Positions 1 through 8,506 of a stretch of 64,000 nucleotides of DNA are shown here, piece after piece. The notes under the pieces were generated by a model that did not search any database, had not been told where the DNA came from, and saw nothing but the letters and a program-made list of their open reading frames with translations. A program made the translations under genes and the position numbers. How positions within the stretch are numbered: position 1 is the stretch's first letter; the number at the start of each line of letters is the position of its first letter. The stretch comes from Rhodospirillales bacterium (lineage in GTDB: Bacteria > Pseudomonadota > Alphaproteobacteria > Acetobacterales > Acetobacteraceae), in NCBI GenBank assembly GCA_947447625.1, contig CANFKS010000004.1:1-64000 (forward strand), read 5' to 3'.

Positions 1-1247
1 ATTTGCTGGCGCTCACCATACACAACAAGCTTCGGCGATATGGTACGCTGGTTGCCGGCCGAGAAATCGAGCCCGCCGGTGAAACCGGTGGTTTTCCGGT
101 TCGAGCCCTGCAGGGTCTTGAGGAATTTCTGCAACGCCTGCTGCATTGCGCCCGGATTTTCCAGCGAGAATGTGCCTTGTGCCTTCTGATCGGCGATGAA
201 GCTCGAAATCAGGAGGCCTGCGTCATAGCCGTAGGCATAGGCCCAGCTTGGGTCGTTGCCGTCATGCTCGCCGCGGTACATGTTGATGAAGCGCTGGCTT
301 TCCGAACTGGCAACGCTCGGAGTGAAGGGTACCAAACTCACGATACCGTTTGAATAGAAGCCCAGCTTGAGCGCTTCGCGGGGCTCGTCCTTGAACCGTT
401 GGGCAAAGAATTCCAGTGACGATTCGCCTTCGGTCATGATTGGGCCGGCGTAGCCGAAGTCCCGCAACTGCTTGACCGCAATGACGGCGGCGTCCATCGG
501 CAGTGAGATCACGATTGCGTCGCTGTAGATGGCTCGGGAGATCAGCTCATCGACTGCCGATTCGGTGGGTTGCGCGGGCCAGGTCAAGCGGCTTTGATTG
601 GAAGACGAGACATTTCCATTGGACCTGACATCTCTGTAGGACGAAACGAGACCGTTCCAGAACCCTTCATCCGACGTGCCGTCCGCGACCAGTTGAACGA
701 TCGCCGGCCCATCGGTGATCCGCTGCACCATGCGCCCGAGCATGAAGCCGTTTTTGAACGCCTCGGGCTGCAGAGTGAACATCCAATCGCCATTGGCGGT
801 CTCGGTTGTGTTGCCGATCGGAGCCAGCGCAACAACCGCACCCTCATTGGCCGCATCGCGAACCCCCGCGAACCCCATCGGTTCCGTCGGGCCGACGATG
901 GCCAAGGTATGAAAGCCGGCTGCCGATCCCTGAGCCAGCGCAACGGCGGCCGCGGCGCGGCCTTCGTCATTGCGGATCACCATGCGCACGTCCCGGTCGG
1001 CACCGCCGGCCCGGATGGCGTCCTCGAAGCCCGCGCCCATGTCTTTGCCGATGAACTGGGTCGGCCCTGATGTGTCGGTGATCAAGACGACATCGAGCGG
1101 CGCCAGTTTTTCTCCGTCGGTCCGGCGCTCGACAATCCGATCGCGCAGGCCGACCAGCCAGGGTGTGACGATGTAGCCGGCCTGAACCGACAGCAGCAGG
1201 CTTATCGCCAATGCGATAAACCCGGTATGACGCGAGGCAATCTGCAT
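1..1247 (-). CDS. Periplasmic binding protein-like (branched-chain amino acid ABC type), partial at left edge
   Basis: Reading the minus strand from ATG 1247 gives at least 415 residues with no stop before the window edge. The N-terminus has one hydrophobic segment (about residues 9-28) followed by a positively charged stretch, then a Leu/Ile/Val-type periplasmic binding fold: VVLITDTSGPTQFIGKDMGAGF, GFHTLAIVGPTEP and YAYGYDAGLLISSF resemble Peripla_BP_6. No clear signal-peptidase site is seen, so the segment may be an uncleaved anchor. Since the end is missing, this could be a free ABC substrate-binding protein or the extracellular sensor half of a larger receptor. Base composition is less GC-rich than in the rest of the window. 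Confidence 0.7.
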   Translation of the reverse strand, partial: MQIASRHTGFIALAISLLLSVQAGYIVTPWLVGLRDRIVERRTDGEKLAPLDVVLITDTSGPTQFIGKDMGAGFEDAIRAGGADRDVRMVIRNDEGRAAAAVALAQGSAAGFHTLAIVGPTEPMGFAGVRDAANEGAVVALAPIGNTTETANGDWMFTLQPEAFKNGFMLGRMVQRITDGPAIVQLVADGTSDEGFWNGLVSSYRDVRSNGNVSSSNQSRLTWPAQPTESAVDELISRAIYSDAIVISLPMDAAVIAVKQLRDFGYAGPIMTEGESSLEFFAQRFKDEPREALKLGFYSNGIVSLVPFTPSVASSESQRFINMYRGEHDGNDPSWAYAYGYDAGLLISSFIADQKAQGTFSLENPGAMQQALQKFLKTLQGSNRKTTGFTGGLDFSAGNQRTISPKLVVYGERQQ

Positions 1248-1302
1248 GTGACTAGTTTCGACCTGCGGGCCGACGGGACCCGATACTGCGGTAAAGCATC
1301 TC

Positions 1303-2139
1303 CTAGGCTTCTGTCCCGATGGCTTCGAGCTCGTGCTTGCGGGTGGCTTTATCGAGAGACGCGAGCGGAAGGCTGACGAAAATGCCGATCCGGCTGTGCA
1401 GGCGGCCATAAAGTGCGTTGAGTGCCGTGGTCTCGGCGTCATCGATCAATGCATCGGCCCATTGGCCACCCAAGGGCCAGTTCGCCATGACCGGTCGGCC
1501 AGGAAACTGGGCGGTGATCCAGGGATCGACCGGTTCGTCGAGCCAGATGACGAAATCCATCGATGGAGCCTCTGGCAGCGCGAGGTCACGCCAGGATTTA
1601 CAAGCCAGGCGCGTGACATCATGACCGAGCGCGCGGAGTTTTGCGACCACTGTTGGCCGTGGGGCGGCGGCCGGGGCCAAGCCGGCCGAGAAGGCGCGAA
1701 ACATGCCGTGACCCACTTCGTTCAGGATGCATTCAGCAATCAGCGAGAGACCATCATTGCTCCGGCACAAGAAAAGAATGTTGAACGGTTGAATAGCGGG
1801 GCCGTTGCCGAGCCTTGACGGCGCCAAAGTCGGATGCAGTGCTGCCGTGATCGTGCTGGCCAAGCCCAGTTCGACGGTAAGAAAATCAATCGCCGCACCC
1901 AGCACCGCGGAATTTATCGTGTAGCATACAAAGCGGCCCCGGCGTTCGGAGCGGACCACGCTCTGGCTTTCAAGTGCGGCGATATGAAAGGATAGGGTTG
2001 TGATGGGGAGCCCCAGCCTCTCGGCGGCGATGCCCAGCGACAATCCGCTCCCCTCTGCCTGAGCCAGGAGACGCAAAAAATCGAGCCGTATTTTATTTCC
2101 GAGGGCATCGAGCAACAGGGCCGCAGATGATGTTTTCAT
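1303..2139 (-). CDS. ArsR-family HTH regulator fused to a degenerate LMW phosphatase/arsenate-reductase-like domain
   Basis: About 278 residues from ATG 2139. Residues ~1-85 are an ArsR-type winged helix (LLLDALGNKIRLDFLRLL, then LPITTLSFHIAALESQSVV as the recognition helix). Residues ~118-265 resemble low-molecular-weight tyrosine phosphatase/ArsC, with ILFLCRSNDGLSLIAE at the P-loop and AFSAG after it. The P-loop keeps its Cys, but the arginine of CX5R is Leu, and the usual Asp general acid is not visible near MANWPLGGQ. Catalysis is therefore doubtful and a sensory role is more likely (inference). An in-frame ATG at 2178 lies inside the predicted -35 region, so 2139 is preferred. Confidence 0.8.
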   Translation of the reverse strand: MKTSSAALLLDALGNKIRLDFLRLLAQAEGSGLSLGIAAERLGLPITTLSFHIAALESQSVVRSERRGRFVCYTINSAVLGAAIDFLTVELGLASTITAALHPTLAPSRLGNGPAIQPFNILFLCRSNDGLSLIAECILNEVGHGMFRAFSAGLAPAAAPRPTVVAKLRALGHDVTRLACKSWRDLALPEAPSMDFVIWLDEPVDPWITAQFPGRPVMANWPLGGQWADALIDDAETTALNALYGRLHSRIGIFVSLPLASLDKATRKHELEAIGTEA

Positions 2140-2148
2140 GATACGGGT

Positions 2149-2195
2149 ATTATCGTTTTTGCCAGATTTTTCCAGCAATTAAATGTCGTTAATTG
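2149..2195 (-). promoter_or_regulatory. Predicted promoter and ArsR-type operator of the ArsR fusion gene
   Basis: On the minus strand a -35-like TTGCTG (2173-2178) and a -10-like GATAAT (2149-2154) are 18 bp apart. An inverted repeat CAATTAA, 6 bp, TTAATTG (2176-2195) overlaps the -35, the usual arrangement for ArsR autorepression. Only 9 bp separate the -10 from ATG 2139, so the transcript should have almost no leader, and no Shine-Dalgarno is visible. The rest of 2196-2509 shows nothing I can name. Confidence 0.5.
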
Positions 2196-2509
2196 ATAAC
2201 CGACGTAGAGACCCGAGCCGGACACGCGCTCAGGTTGTCGGCCTGCTCGCGGTAGAATCCAAAGGCCTGCTTGGTGGTCAGAGCGTTTGTCATATGCCGG
2301 AAACGGGATGAAGGGGCGGGCGTTGCAGCGACCGCTCCGCGGTTCGACGCGATTTGACTTCTGGGTTCGCTTATCGCGGCGAGCGTATTGCAAGTTCGAT
2401 CTCGGTTGACCGGAAGATGGCTGCTGGATATCTTAATGCCCTGGCCAAGTCGATTCGTTGGATTTCAGCGAAGAGCGACGTGCCTCCTTTTTCGAAAGTA
2501 GAAGATCTT

Positions 2510-3955
2510 ATGAAACTTGACGCAATCCAGTTTTGGGCAAGGCACCGTCCAAACGCGATAGCATTGAGCAGCAATGGCGAGATCACCTATCGGATTTTCG
2601 ATCAGTCCATCAATAAGGTCGCGGCCGGTTTGCAGAGGTTCGATCTGCCCAAGAGTGGTATCGTTGCTGTTCAGGCCGGATCTTTGTCATATTTATATTT
2701 AATCGAACGTGCGCTTGATCGGATGGGTCTGACCACTGCGATCGCTCCAAACGGGGTCTCACCAGCCGATCCGTTCCGGTTTTTGGAACCGGAGTTTTTT
2801 TTGACATTCGAAGAGGCGCACCTCAAATCGCATCCGAAAGCCGCACTCCTGTCCCGCGAATGGATAAGCGATGTCATGAACGGGCCGGCAGTTCCGCCGC
2901 CAGCATATAAGCAACGCCCCCAGGATATTATTCGGATCATGCTTTCTTCAGGGACGACGGGAAAGCCCAAGAAGATACCGATCACGCGCGCCGCCCAGGA
3001 ATACCGGCTCAGCAAGGCCAGCGTCGGCATACGAAATGGATATAACGCAGACGAGAGAATTGTCGTAACCATGGGACCTGACAGTGTTGCTGGGTTCTTA
3101 TGGCCGATTTGGTGCTGGTCTACGGGCGGCTGTGTTGTAAATATTGACTTCCAAGAAATATATAGAGAAATCGTTCGTCTTCAGCCAAACAATGTATTTA
3201 TGTCAACCGGGCAGATGGAAGCGTTGCTCAAGACAATTCCAGATAATGCAAAACCTCTGGATGGCGTTAGATTTACGGTCGGTGGGAGCCCTGTAACCAA
3301 ACCCATTGCGCTGATGGTTGCGGAGAAGCTGACGAAAGATTTTTATATCATGTATGGGTCTGCCGAATTGGCCGCAATCTCCTTTGGACACGCTGACGTC
3401 CTCAATCGCAATGAACGCGCGGTTGGTTATGTTATGGCCGGGCGCGATGTGGAAGTCGTTGACACCGACGGAACAGCGCTCCCTGCGAGCAAGATTGGTA
3501 TTGTGCGGATACAGCAGGACGAGGCGTTCGTTGGCTATCTTGATGAGGACGATCAGACAGCGTCGTCGTTGCGGGATGGTTGGTTTTATCCGGGCGACCT
3601 CGGTGCGCTCAGCGAAGATGGCCTGCTGGTGATTGTCGGCCGCGTATCGGAAATCATGAATCTGGGCGGCACGAAAATCGATCCCGTGCTCATCGACGAA
3701 TTCGCCAAAACCATCGCTGGCGTCCGTGATGCGGCGGCTTTTTCGGTGCTGAACGATGCCGGCGTGGAATTCCCATGGATTGCCGTTGTGCGCGATGAGA
3801 GTTTTGATGCAGCCGAATTGCGGGCTCTGGTTCACGCCAAATGGCCCGTTTTGTCGACCGTGAGGCTCGCCTTCATCGATGCGATACCGCGCAACGGGAT
3901 GATGAAGGTCGAACGGGAGAAACTCAAGCGGCTGATTGCCGCGCCCCAACAATAA
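2510..3955 (+). CDS. AMP-dependent acyl-CoA synthetase/ligase family protein
   Basis: Adenylate-forming (ANL) enzyme: activates a carboxylate with ATP, usually passing it to CoA or a carrier thiol. From ATG 2510 it has 481 residues, shorter than typical 500-550 residue acyl-CoA ligases. Visible core motifs are LSSGTTGKPKKIP (P-loop), YGSAELAA, GWFYPGDLG, and a C-terminal PRNGMMKVEREKLK whose lysine matches the catalytic A10 Lys. The frame is open upstream with possible starts at TTG 2354 and ATG 2417; 2510 is chosen because family-like sequence (LDAIQFWARHRPNAIAL) begins there. Much of it is visibly AT-richer than neighbours, suggesting different ancestry. Substrate unknown. Confidence 0.82.
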   Translation: MKLDAIQFWARHRPNAIALSSNGEITYRIFDQSINKVAAGLQRFDLPKSGIVAVQAGSLSYLYLIERALDRMGLTTAIAPNGVSPADPFRFLEPEFFLTFEEAHLKSHPKAALLSREWISDVMNGPAVPPPAYKQRPQDIIRIMLSSGTTGKPKKIPITRAAQEYRLSKASVGIRNGYNADERIVVTMGPDSVAGFLWPIWCWSTGGCVVNIDFQEIYREIVRLQPNNVFMSTGQMEALLKTIPDNAKPLDGVRFTVGGSPVTKPIALMVAEKLTKDFYIMYGSAELAAISFGHADVLNRNERAVGYVMAGRDVEVVDTDGTALPASKIGIVRIQQDEAFVGYLDEDDQTASSLRDGWFYPGDLGALSEDGLLVIVGRVSEIMNLGGTKIDPVLIDEFAKTIAGVRDAAAFSVLNDAGVEFPWIAVVRDESFDAAELRALVHAKWPVLSTVRLAFIDAIPRNGMMKVEREKLKRLIAAPQQ

Positions 3956-3981
3956 GCGCGCGCATCGCCGCTCTCGTCGGA

Positions 3982-4953
3982 TCAGGCAGCGCGGACGGTC
4001 GAGCGGGCCAGCAGATCGCCAAGATAGACCGCAAGCGCCCCCATGCCGGAGCGCGCGGTGCCGGCAATGCCCGCGCGGGTCTCGGCGTCCGGGTTGTAGT
4101 TGGTGTTGGTATTCACGTCATAGACCAGTGGTAATCCATCGGCGCCGACGATGAATTCGATGCCGGCGACATCGACGCCGGATCGTTCGAGAAAGGTTTC
4201 CAGACCGGCGCGCAGGCCAGGATCGATGCCATCGATGACCGTGAATTTATGGGCCGGACGATCCGCCTCCCCGCCGACGGGGCAGGCAAGGTCGCCGATG
4301 GCGCAGACATCGGCCGGGCAGAGTTCGAAACCCTCGCTGGTGTCGACCTCCACGGCATAGGTGAAGCGCCCCCCGGTGAATTCCGCACGGGTGATCACCG
4401 GGCGGGGCGCCTTGATATAGGCTTGGAGGAGTTGGATGCCATCGACGGGTTCGACATAATCGCTGCTCGCGGCGTATTCGCGCAGGCCCTCGATGGTATG
4501 GAAGAGTTGCACGCCGAGGCCCTTGCCGCCGCGGTTGGGCTTGAGGATGACGGGTTGGCCCGGAAAATGGCGGATTGCGCCGTCAACAATGGCATCGCGA
4601 CCGGCGATCATCACGGTGCGCGGCGTGCGGATGCCGGCGGCTTCGAGGGCCGCGTATTGGCGGATTTTGCTGATTTCCAGATCGAGCGCGGCCGGGCCAT
4701 TGACGACGATGCGGCCCCAGCGGACCAGCCAGGCGAGCACGCAGGCGGTGAATTCAGCGGAAAAGCGATGATCGCGGGTGTGCGAGGAGGCACTCATGCG
4801 GTTGTAGAACACGCCCTCGGGGGGCGGGGCGGACAGGTCGAAGGCGCCAGTGTGGAGGAACCACTCGGTCCAGGGCAGGGCGCTTGCATCGAGCGCATCG
4901 GCCAGGGGGGGAAGCCAGGCGGGATTTTCGTGGAGGACGTGGATGCGACTCAT
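3982..4953 (-). CDS. ATP-grasp enzyme, RimK/glutamate-ligase-like
   Basis: A 323-residue ATP-grasp protein: VILKPNRGGKGLGVQLF is the ATP-binding strand-loop and YDVNTNTNYNPDAE near the C-terminus supplies metal/ATP ligands. The family makes amide or peptide bonds through acyl phosphates; the substrate cannot be read here. The start at 4953 is supported by AAGGA seven bases upstream; the frame opens further upstream but without family resemblance. It is divergent from the CoA-transferase operon, with an AT-rich control region between. Confidence 0.78.
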   Translation of the reverse strand: MSRIHVLHENPAWLPPLADALDASALPWTEWFLHTGAFDLSAPPPEGVFYNRMSASSHTRDHRFSAEFTACVLAWLVRWGRIVVNGPAALDLEISKIRQYAALEAAGIRTPRTVMIAGRDAIVDGAIRHFPGQPVILKPNRGGKGLGVQLFHTIEGLREYAASSDYVEPVDGIQLLQAYIKAPRPVITRAEFTGGRFTYAVEVDTSEGFELCPADVCAIGDLACPVGGEADRPAHKFTVIDGIDPGLRAGLETFLERSGVDVAGIEFIVGADGLPLVYDVNTNTNYNPDAETRAGIAGTARSGMGALAVYLGDLLARSTVRAA

Positions 4954-5036
4954 GGGGTGTTCCTTCACGATTGTGGGTCGTGGTTTTAAATCCGGTTTCC
5001 ACGATATGAAGCTGATCATTGAATTCCACAAGCTTT

Positions 5037-5046
5037 GTGATATCAC
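5037..5046. promoter_or_regulatory. Palindrome GTGATATCAC in a divergent promoter region
   Basis: A perfect 10-bp palindrome inside an AT-rich island (about 4980-5065) between the ATP-grasp gene (start 4953) and the CoA-transferase gene (start 5149). The location suits an operator controlling both directions. No regulator gene is adjacent. Confidence 0.35.
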
Positions 5047-5148
5047 TAATTTTAATCGTGTTTCTGCGCGCGCCATCAGGCGGCTTTGTCAAAGCCGCGA
5101 AGGCTGCTTAACTCGCCGCCGTCCAGGACATCACAAAGAGCGAACCGC

Positions 5149-6315
5149 ATGACCCGCCCCCTCGCCTCCATCCGCGTGCTCGATCTCGCCACCACCATCG
5201 CCGGCCCCTATTGCGCGCGGCTGCTGGCCGATGCGGGGGCGGAGGTCATCAAGATCGAGACCGCCGAGGGCGAGTTGATGCGCAACCGGCCGCCCTATCG
5301 CAATGGCGCCAGCACCGCGTATGGGCAACTCAACGCCGGCAAGCGCAGCCTGGTGCTGGATCTGAAGCGGCCCGAGGCGGTCGCGATCGTCAAGCGCATG
5401 GTGGCGGAGGCCGATGTGCTGGTGGAGAATTTCCGCCCCGGCGTGATGCGGCGGTTCGGGCTCGATTACGCGGTGCTGCGGGCGATCAATCCGCGCCTGG
5501 TCTACACGGCGATTTCAGGCTTCGGGCAGACCGGTCCGTCCTCGGGGCTGGCCGCCTATGCGCCGGCGGTGCATGCCTCGTCCGGCTATGATCTGGCCCA
5601 TCTCAGCTACCAGCCGGGCCGGACGCGGCCGGATAATTGCGGGATCTATACCGCCGATGTGCTGACCGGCACCTATGCCTATGGCGCCACGATGACCGCG
5701 TTGTATCAGCGCCAGGTGACGGGGCGGGGGCAGATGGTGGATGTCTCCATGCTGGAATCGATGCTGACGCTGACGCTGGGCGAGGTGCAGGCGGCGCAGT
5801 TCCCGGTGCCGCCGCCGGGGCGGCCGATGTTCGGGCCGGTGGCGAGTGCGGATGGCTGGGTGATGCCGGCGGTGGCGAGCGAGCGGAGTTTCCAGAACCT
5901 TGCGGCCGCGGCCGGGCGGCTCGACTGGATCACCGATCCGCGCTTTGCCGAATATGGCGACCGGCGCGCGAATTGGGGGCAGTTGGTGGAGGAGTTGGAG
6001 GTGTGGTCGACCACCATGGCAACGGCGGAGGTGGAGGCGGCGCTCAATGCGGCGGGGGTGCCGTGTTCGGCCTATCGCAGCGTGGCCGAGGCGATCGCGG
6101 ACCCGCAGATCGCGCATCGCCAGGCGCTGGCCGAGGTGAAGGATGGCGGCGGGAGTTTCAAGGTGATCAATCCGCCCTATCGCCTGTCGGAGGGGGAGAC
6201 GTCCGTGCAGGGTTTCGCGGCGGCGCTGGGCGAGCACAGCCGGGTTGTGCTGGCGGAACTCGGCTATGACGCGGCGGCGATCGAGGCGCTGATCGCCTCC
6301 GGCGTCGCGGCTTGA
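5149..6315 (+). CDS. Family III CoA-transferase (CaiB/BaiF type)
   Basis: A 388-residue CoA-transferase that moves CoA between carboxylic acids. The N-terminal Rossmann-like block is typical (IRVLDLATTIAGPYCARLL, then GAEVIKIE), followed by LVLDLKRPEA, ADVLVENFRPGVMRRFGLDY and SGFGQTGP. The length fits the family. The start at 5149 fits where similarity begins; upstream in-frame codons lie in the divergent control region. First gene of a four-gene plus-strand operon (CoA-transferase, crotonase, FAD oxidoreductase, DMT transporter) with 26, 7 and 82 bp gaps. Substrate unknown. Confidence 0.9.
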   Translation: MTRPLASIRVLDLATTIAGPYCARLLADAGAEVIKIETAEGELMRNRPPYRNGASTAYGQLNAGKRSLVLDLKRPEAVAIVKRMVAEADVLVENFRPGVMRRFGLDYAVLRAINPRLVYTAISGFGQTGPSSGLAAYAPAVHASSGYDLAHLSYQPGRTRPDNCGIYTADVLTGTYAYGATMTALYQRQVTGRGQMVDVSMLESMLTLTLGEVQAAQFPVPPPGRPMFGPVASADGWVMPAVASERSFQNLAAAAGRLDWITDPRFAEYGDRRANWGQLVEELEVWSTTMATAEVEAALNAAGVPCSAYRSVAEAIADPQIAHRQALAEVKDGGGSFKVINPPYRLSEGETSVQGFAAALGEHSRVVLAELGYDAAAIEALIASGVAA

Positions 6316-6341
6316 TCCGCTCAGTTCAGGGAATTCGACAC

Positions 6342-7124
6342 ATGACCTCCTATGCCGATATTGCGGTTTCGCTGGATGACCGGGTTGGGCTCGTGGAAAT
6401 CCGCAAGCCGCCGCATAATTTTTTCGACGTCGCGCTGATCCGGCAGATCGCCGAGGCGTTCGAGGCCTTCGATGCCGACCCGGCGTGTCGGACCGTGTTG
6501 CTGGCGGCGCAGGGCAAGGCGTTTTGCGCCGGGGCGGATTTCAGCAGCCGCGGGGAGGATGGGGTGGAGCCGTCGGGCGGCGGGCCGGCGAAGCATCTCT
6601 ACAAGGAGGCGATCCGCCTGTTTCGCACCCGCAAGCCTGTGATCGCTGCGGTGCAGGGGGCAGCCATCGGCGGCGGGCTTGGGCTGGCCTTGGTTGCGGA
6701 TTTTCGGATCACCTGCGCCGAGGCCCGGTTTTCCGCCAATTTCAACCGGCTTGGGTTTCATCCCGGGTTCGGCTTGACCACCACCCTGCCGCGTCTGGTG
6801 GGGCCGCAGCAGGCGGCGCTGCTGTTCTATACCGGCCGGCGCATCGGCGGCGCGGAGGCGGTGTCGCTCGGGCTGGCGGATCAATTGGTGGCTGAGGGCG
6901 CGGTGCGCGATGTCGCGCGCGCCCTCGCGGTCGAGATCGCCCAATCCGCCCCGCTGTCGACGCAATCGACGCGGGAGACCCTGCGGCGCGGGCTCGCCGA
7001 TGCCATCGAAGCCGCGACCGAGCGGGAACTGGTGGAGCAGGAGTGGCAGCGCAAGACTGCCGATTTCCGCGAAGGTGTGAAGGCGATGGCGGAGCGCCGG
7101 CTGCCCGATTTCCAGGGGCGTTGA
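6342..7124 (+). CDS. Enoyl-CoA hydratase/isomerase (crotonase) family protein
   Basis: A 260-residue crotonase-fold protein. Oxyanion-hole regions are visible (KAFCAGADFSS and AAIGGGLGLALVADFRI). Aligning ARFSANFNRLGFHPGFGLTTTLPRLVG-type sequence by eye to hydratases, the two catalytic glutamates appear replaced (Phe and Phe), so simple hydration is unlikely; isomerase, decarboxylase or hydrolase activity is possible. The start at 6342 has AGGGA upstream; ATG 6312 would overlap the CoA-transferase stop. Its product is presumably the CoA ester made by the neighbouring transferase. Confidence 0.85.
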   Translation: MTSYADIAVSLDDRVGLVEIRKPPHNFFDVALIRQIAEAFEAFDADPACRTVLLAAQGKAFCAGADFSSRGEDGVEPSGGGPAKHLYKEAIRLFRTRKPVIAAVQGAAIGGGLGLALVADFRITCAEARFSANFNRLGFHPGFGLTTTLPRLVGPQQAALLFYTGRRIGGAEAVSLGLADQLVAEGAVRDVARALAVEIAQSAPLSTQSTRETLRRGLADAIEAATERELVEQEWQRKTADFREGVKAMAERRLPDFQGR

Positions 7125-7131
7125 GCCGGCC

Positions 7132-8424
7132 ATGACCCGCCTCGCCTTCCCCGATTATCCCGATCTGTGCGGCTGGAACGCGCTGTTGGCGAAGCGCGCG
7201 CCCAAGCCGCGGGCGGAGGGCGCGATGGCAGTGAAATATGCCGTCGTCGGCGCCGGCTATACCGGGGTTGCGGCGGCGCGGCGGCTGGCGGAGCTTGATC
7301 CGCACGCAGAGATCGTGGTGCTGGAAGCGAGCGATGTGGGCGAGGGGTCGGCCGCGCGCAACTCGGGCTTCGCCAGCCCGCGCGACATCCCGGCCACTGC
7401 CTCCGAAGCCGAGCAGCGCCACACCGCAGCCCTCAACCGGTTCGGTGAAGAGGGGTTCGGTTGGCTGGTCGGTCTGATGGCGGAGCATGGCATCGATTGT
7501 GGCCTTGAGCGGACCGGCCGTCTGAAGGGGGCCGCCACGGCGGCTGGCGCGCGGGTGGTCGAGGGGTTGCGCGCAAGCGCGCGCGATCTCGGTGTGCCGC
7601 ACGACTATCTCGACGCCGCCGGGATGGAACGCCGGATGGGCAGCCGCTACTACGGGTGCGGGCTCTATACCGAGGAAGGACATCTGTTGCAGCCCGCAGC
7701 GCTGATCCGCGGGCTTGCGGATTCGCTGCCGCCGTCGGTGCGGTTGTTCGAGCACAGCCCGGTGCGCGCGCTGCGCCGGGACACCAAATGGCGGCTCGCG
7801 ACGGAGGATGCGAGCATCACCGCGGAGTGCGTGGTGCTGGCGACCAATGCGGCGGTGAAGCAGTTCGGCTATCTGCGCGATCGCCTGGTGAGCATCTACA
7901 CCTATGCCGCCATCACCGAGGCGATGGCGCCGCAGGACGCAGCCCAGCTCGGCGGCATGGCCAATTGGGGCCTGCTGCCATCGCACCGCCTTGGCACGAC
8001 ACTGCGCCGCGTGGGGCCGGATCGGCTGATGGTGCGCTCCCTCTATGCCTATGAGCAGGGGCTCGATGCGCGACGCGTGCAGGAGACCCTGCGCGCCTGC
8101 TTCCATCGGCGCTATCCGGGTCTGCGCCATGTCGGTCTCGACTATGTCTGGGGCGGCACCACGGCGCTGACGATGAACGGCGCGCCGTGGTGGGGCAAAC
8201 TCGATGACGGGCTCTACGCCTCGGCGGGCTGCAACGGCGCCGGGATCGTCAAAGGCACCGTGCTGGGCAAGCGCCTCGCGGAACACATCACCGGCCATGG
8301 CACGCACGCCGATGTCGGCGCCACCTATGGCAGCGCGAGCCGGTTGGTGCCCGAGCCGTTCCGCCGGATCGGGTTCACCATCCTCTCCGCGATCGGCCGC
8401 CGCAAGGCGGGGCGCGAAGCATAG
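7132..8424 (+). CDS. FAD-dependent amine/amino-acid oxidoreductase (DAO family)
   Basis: A 430-residue flavoprotein. The dinucleotide-binding motif YAVVGAGYTGVAAARRLAEL sits about 35 residues in, preceded by the short N-terminal extension (WNALLAKRAP) seen in gamma-glutamylputrescine-oxidase-like proteins; EGSAARNSGFASPRD follows. The C-terminal YASAGCNGAGIVKGTVLGK is the FAD-closing segment. It probably oxidises a secondary or primary amine to an imine. Seven bases downstream of the crotonase stop, so co-transcribed. The pairing with CoA enzymes suggests catabolism of an amine that becomes a carboxylate (inference). Confidence 0.85.
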   Translation: MTRLAFPDYPDLCGWNALLAKRAPKPRAEGAMAVKYAVVGAGYTGVAAARRLAELDPHAEIVVLEASDVGEGSAARNSGFASPRDIPATASEAEQRHTAALNRFGEEGFGWLVGLMAEHGIDCGLERTGRLKGAATAAGARVVEGLRASARDLGVPHDYLDAAGMERRMGSRYYGCGLYTEEGHLLQPAALIRGLADSLPPSVRLFEHSPVRALRRDTKWRLATEDASITAECVVLATNAAVKQFGYLRDRLVSIYTYAAITEAMAPQDAAQLGGMANWGLLPSHRLGTTLRRVGPDRLMVRSLYAYEQGLDARRVQETLRACFHRRYPGLRHVGLDYVWGGTTALTMNGAPWWGKLDDGLYASAGCNGAGIVKGTVLGKRLAEHITGHGTHADVGATYGSASRLVPEPFRRIGFTILSAIGRRKAGREA

Positions 8425-8506
8425 AGCGCGAGAGCCGCGCCCTCTTCTCGCGGCGCGGTTCGCATGGCACACCGACCCACCGGTGCGGCCGGAGTGGAGA
8501 AAGCGG

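Noticed and set aside
2136-2393. Minus-strand frame upstream of the ArsR fusion
   Set aside because: Covers the promoter/operator region, no similarity, and no Shine-Dalgarno.
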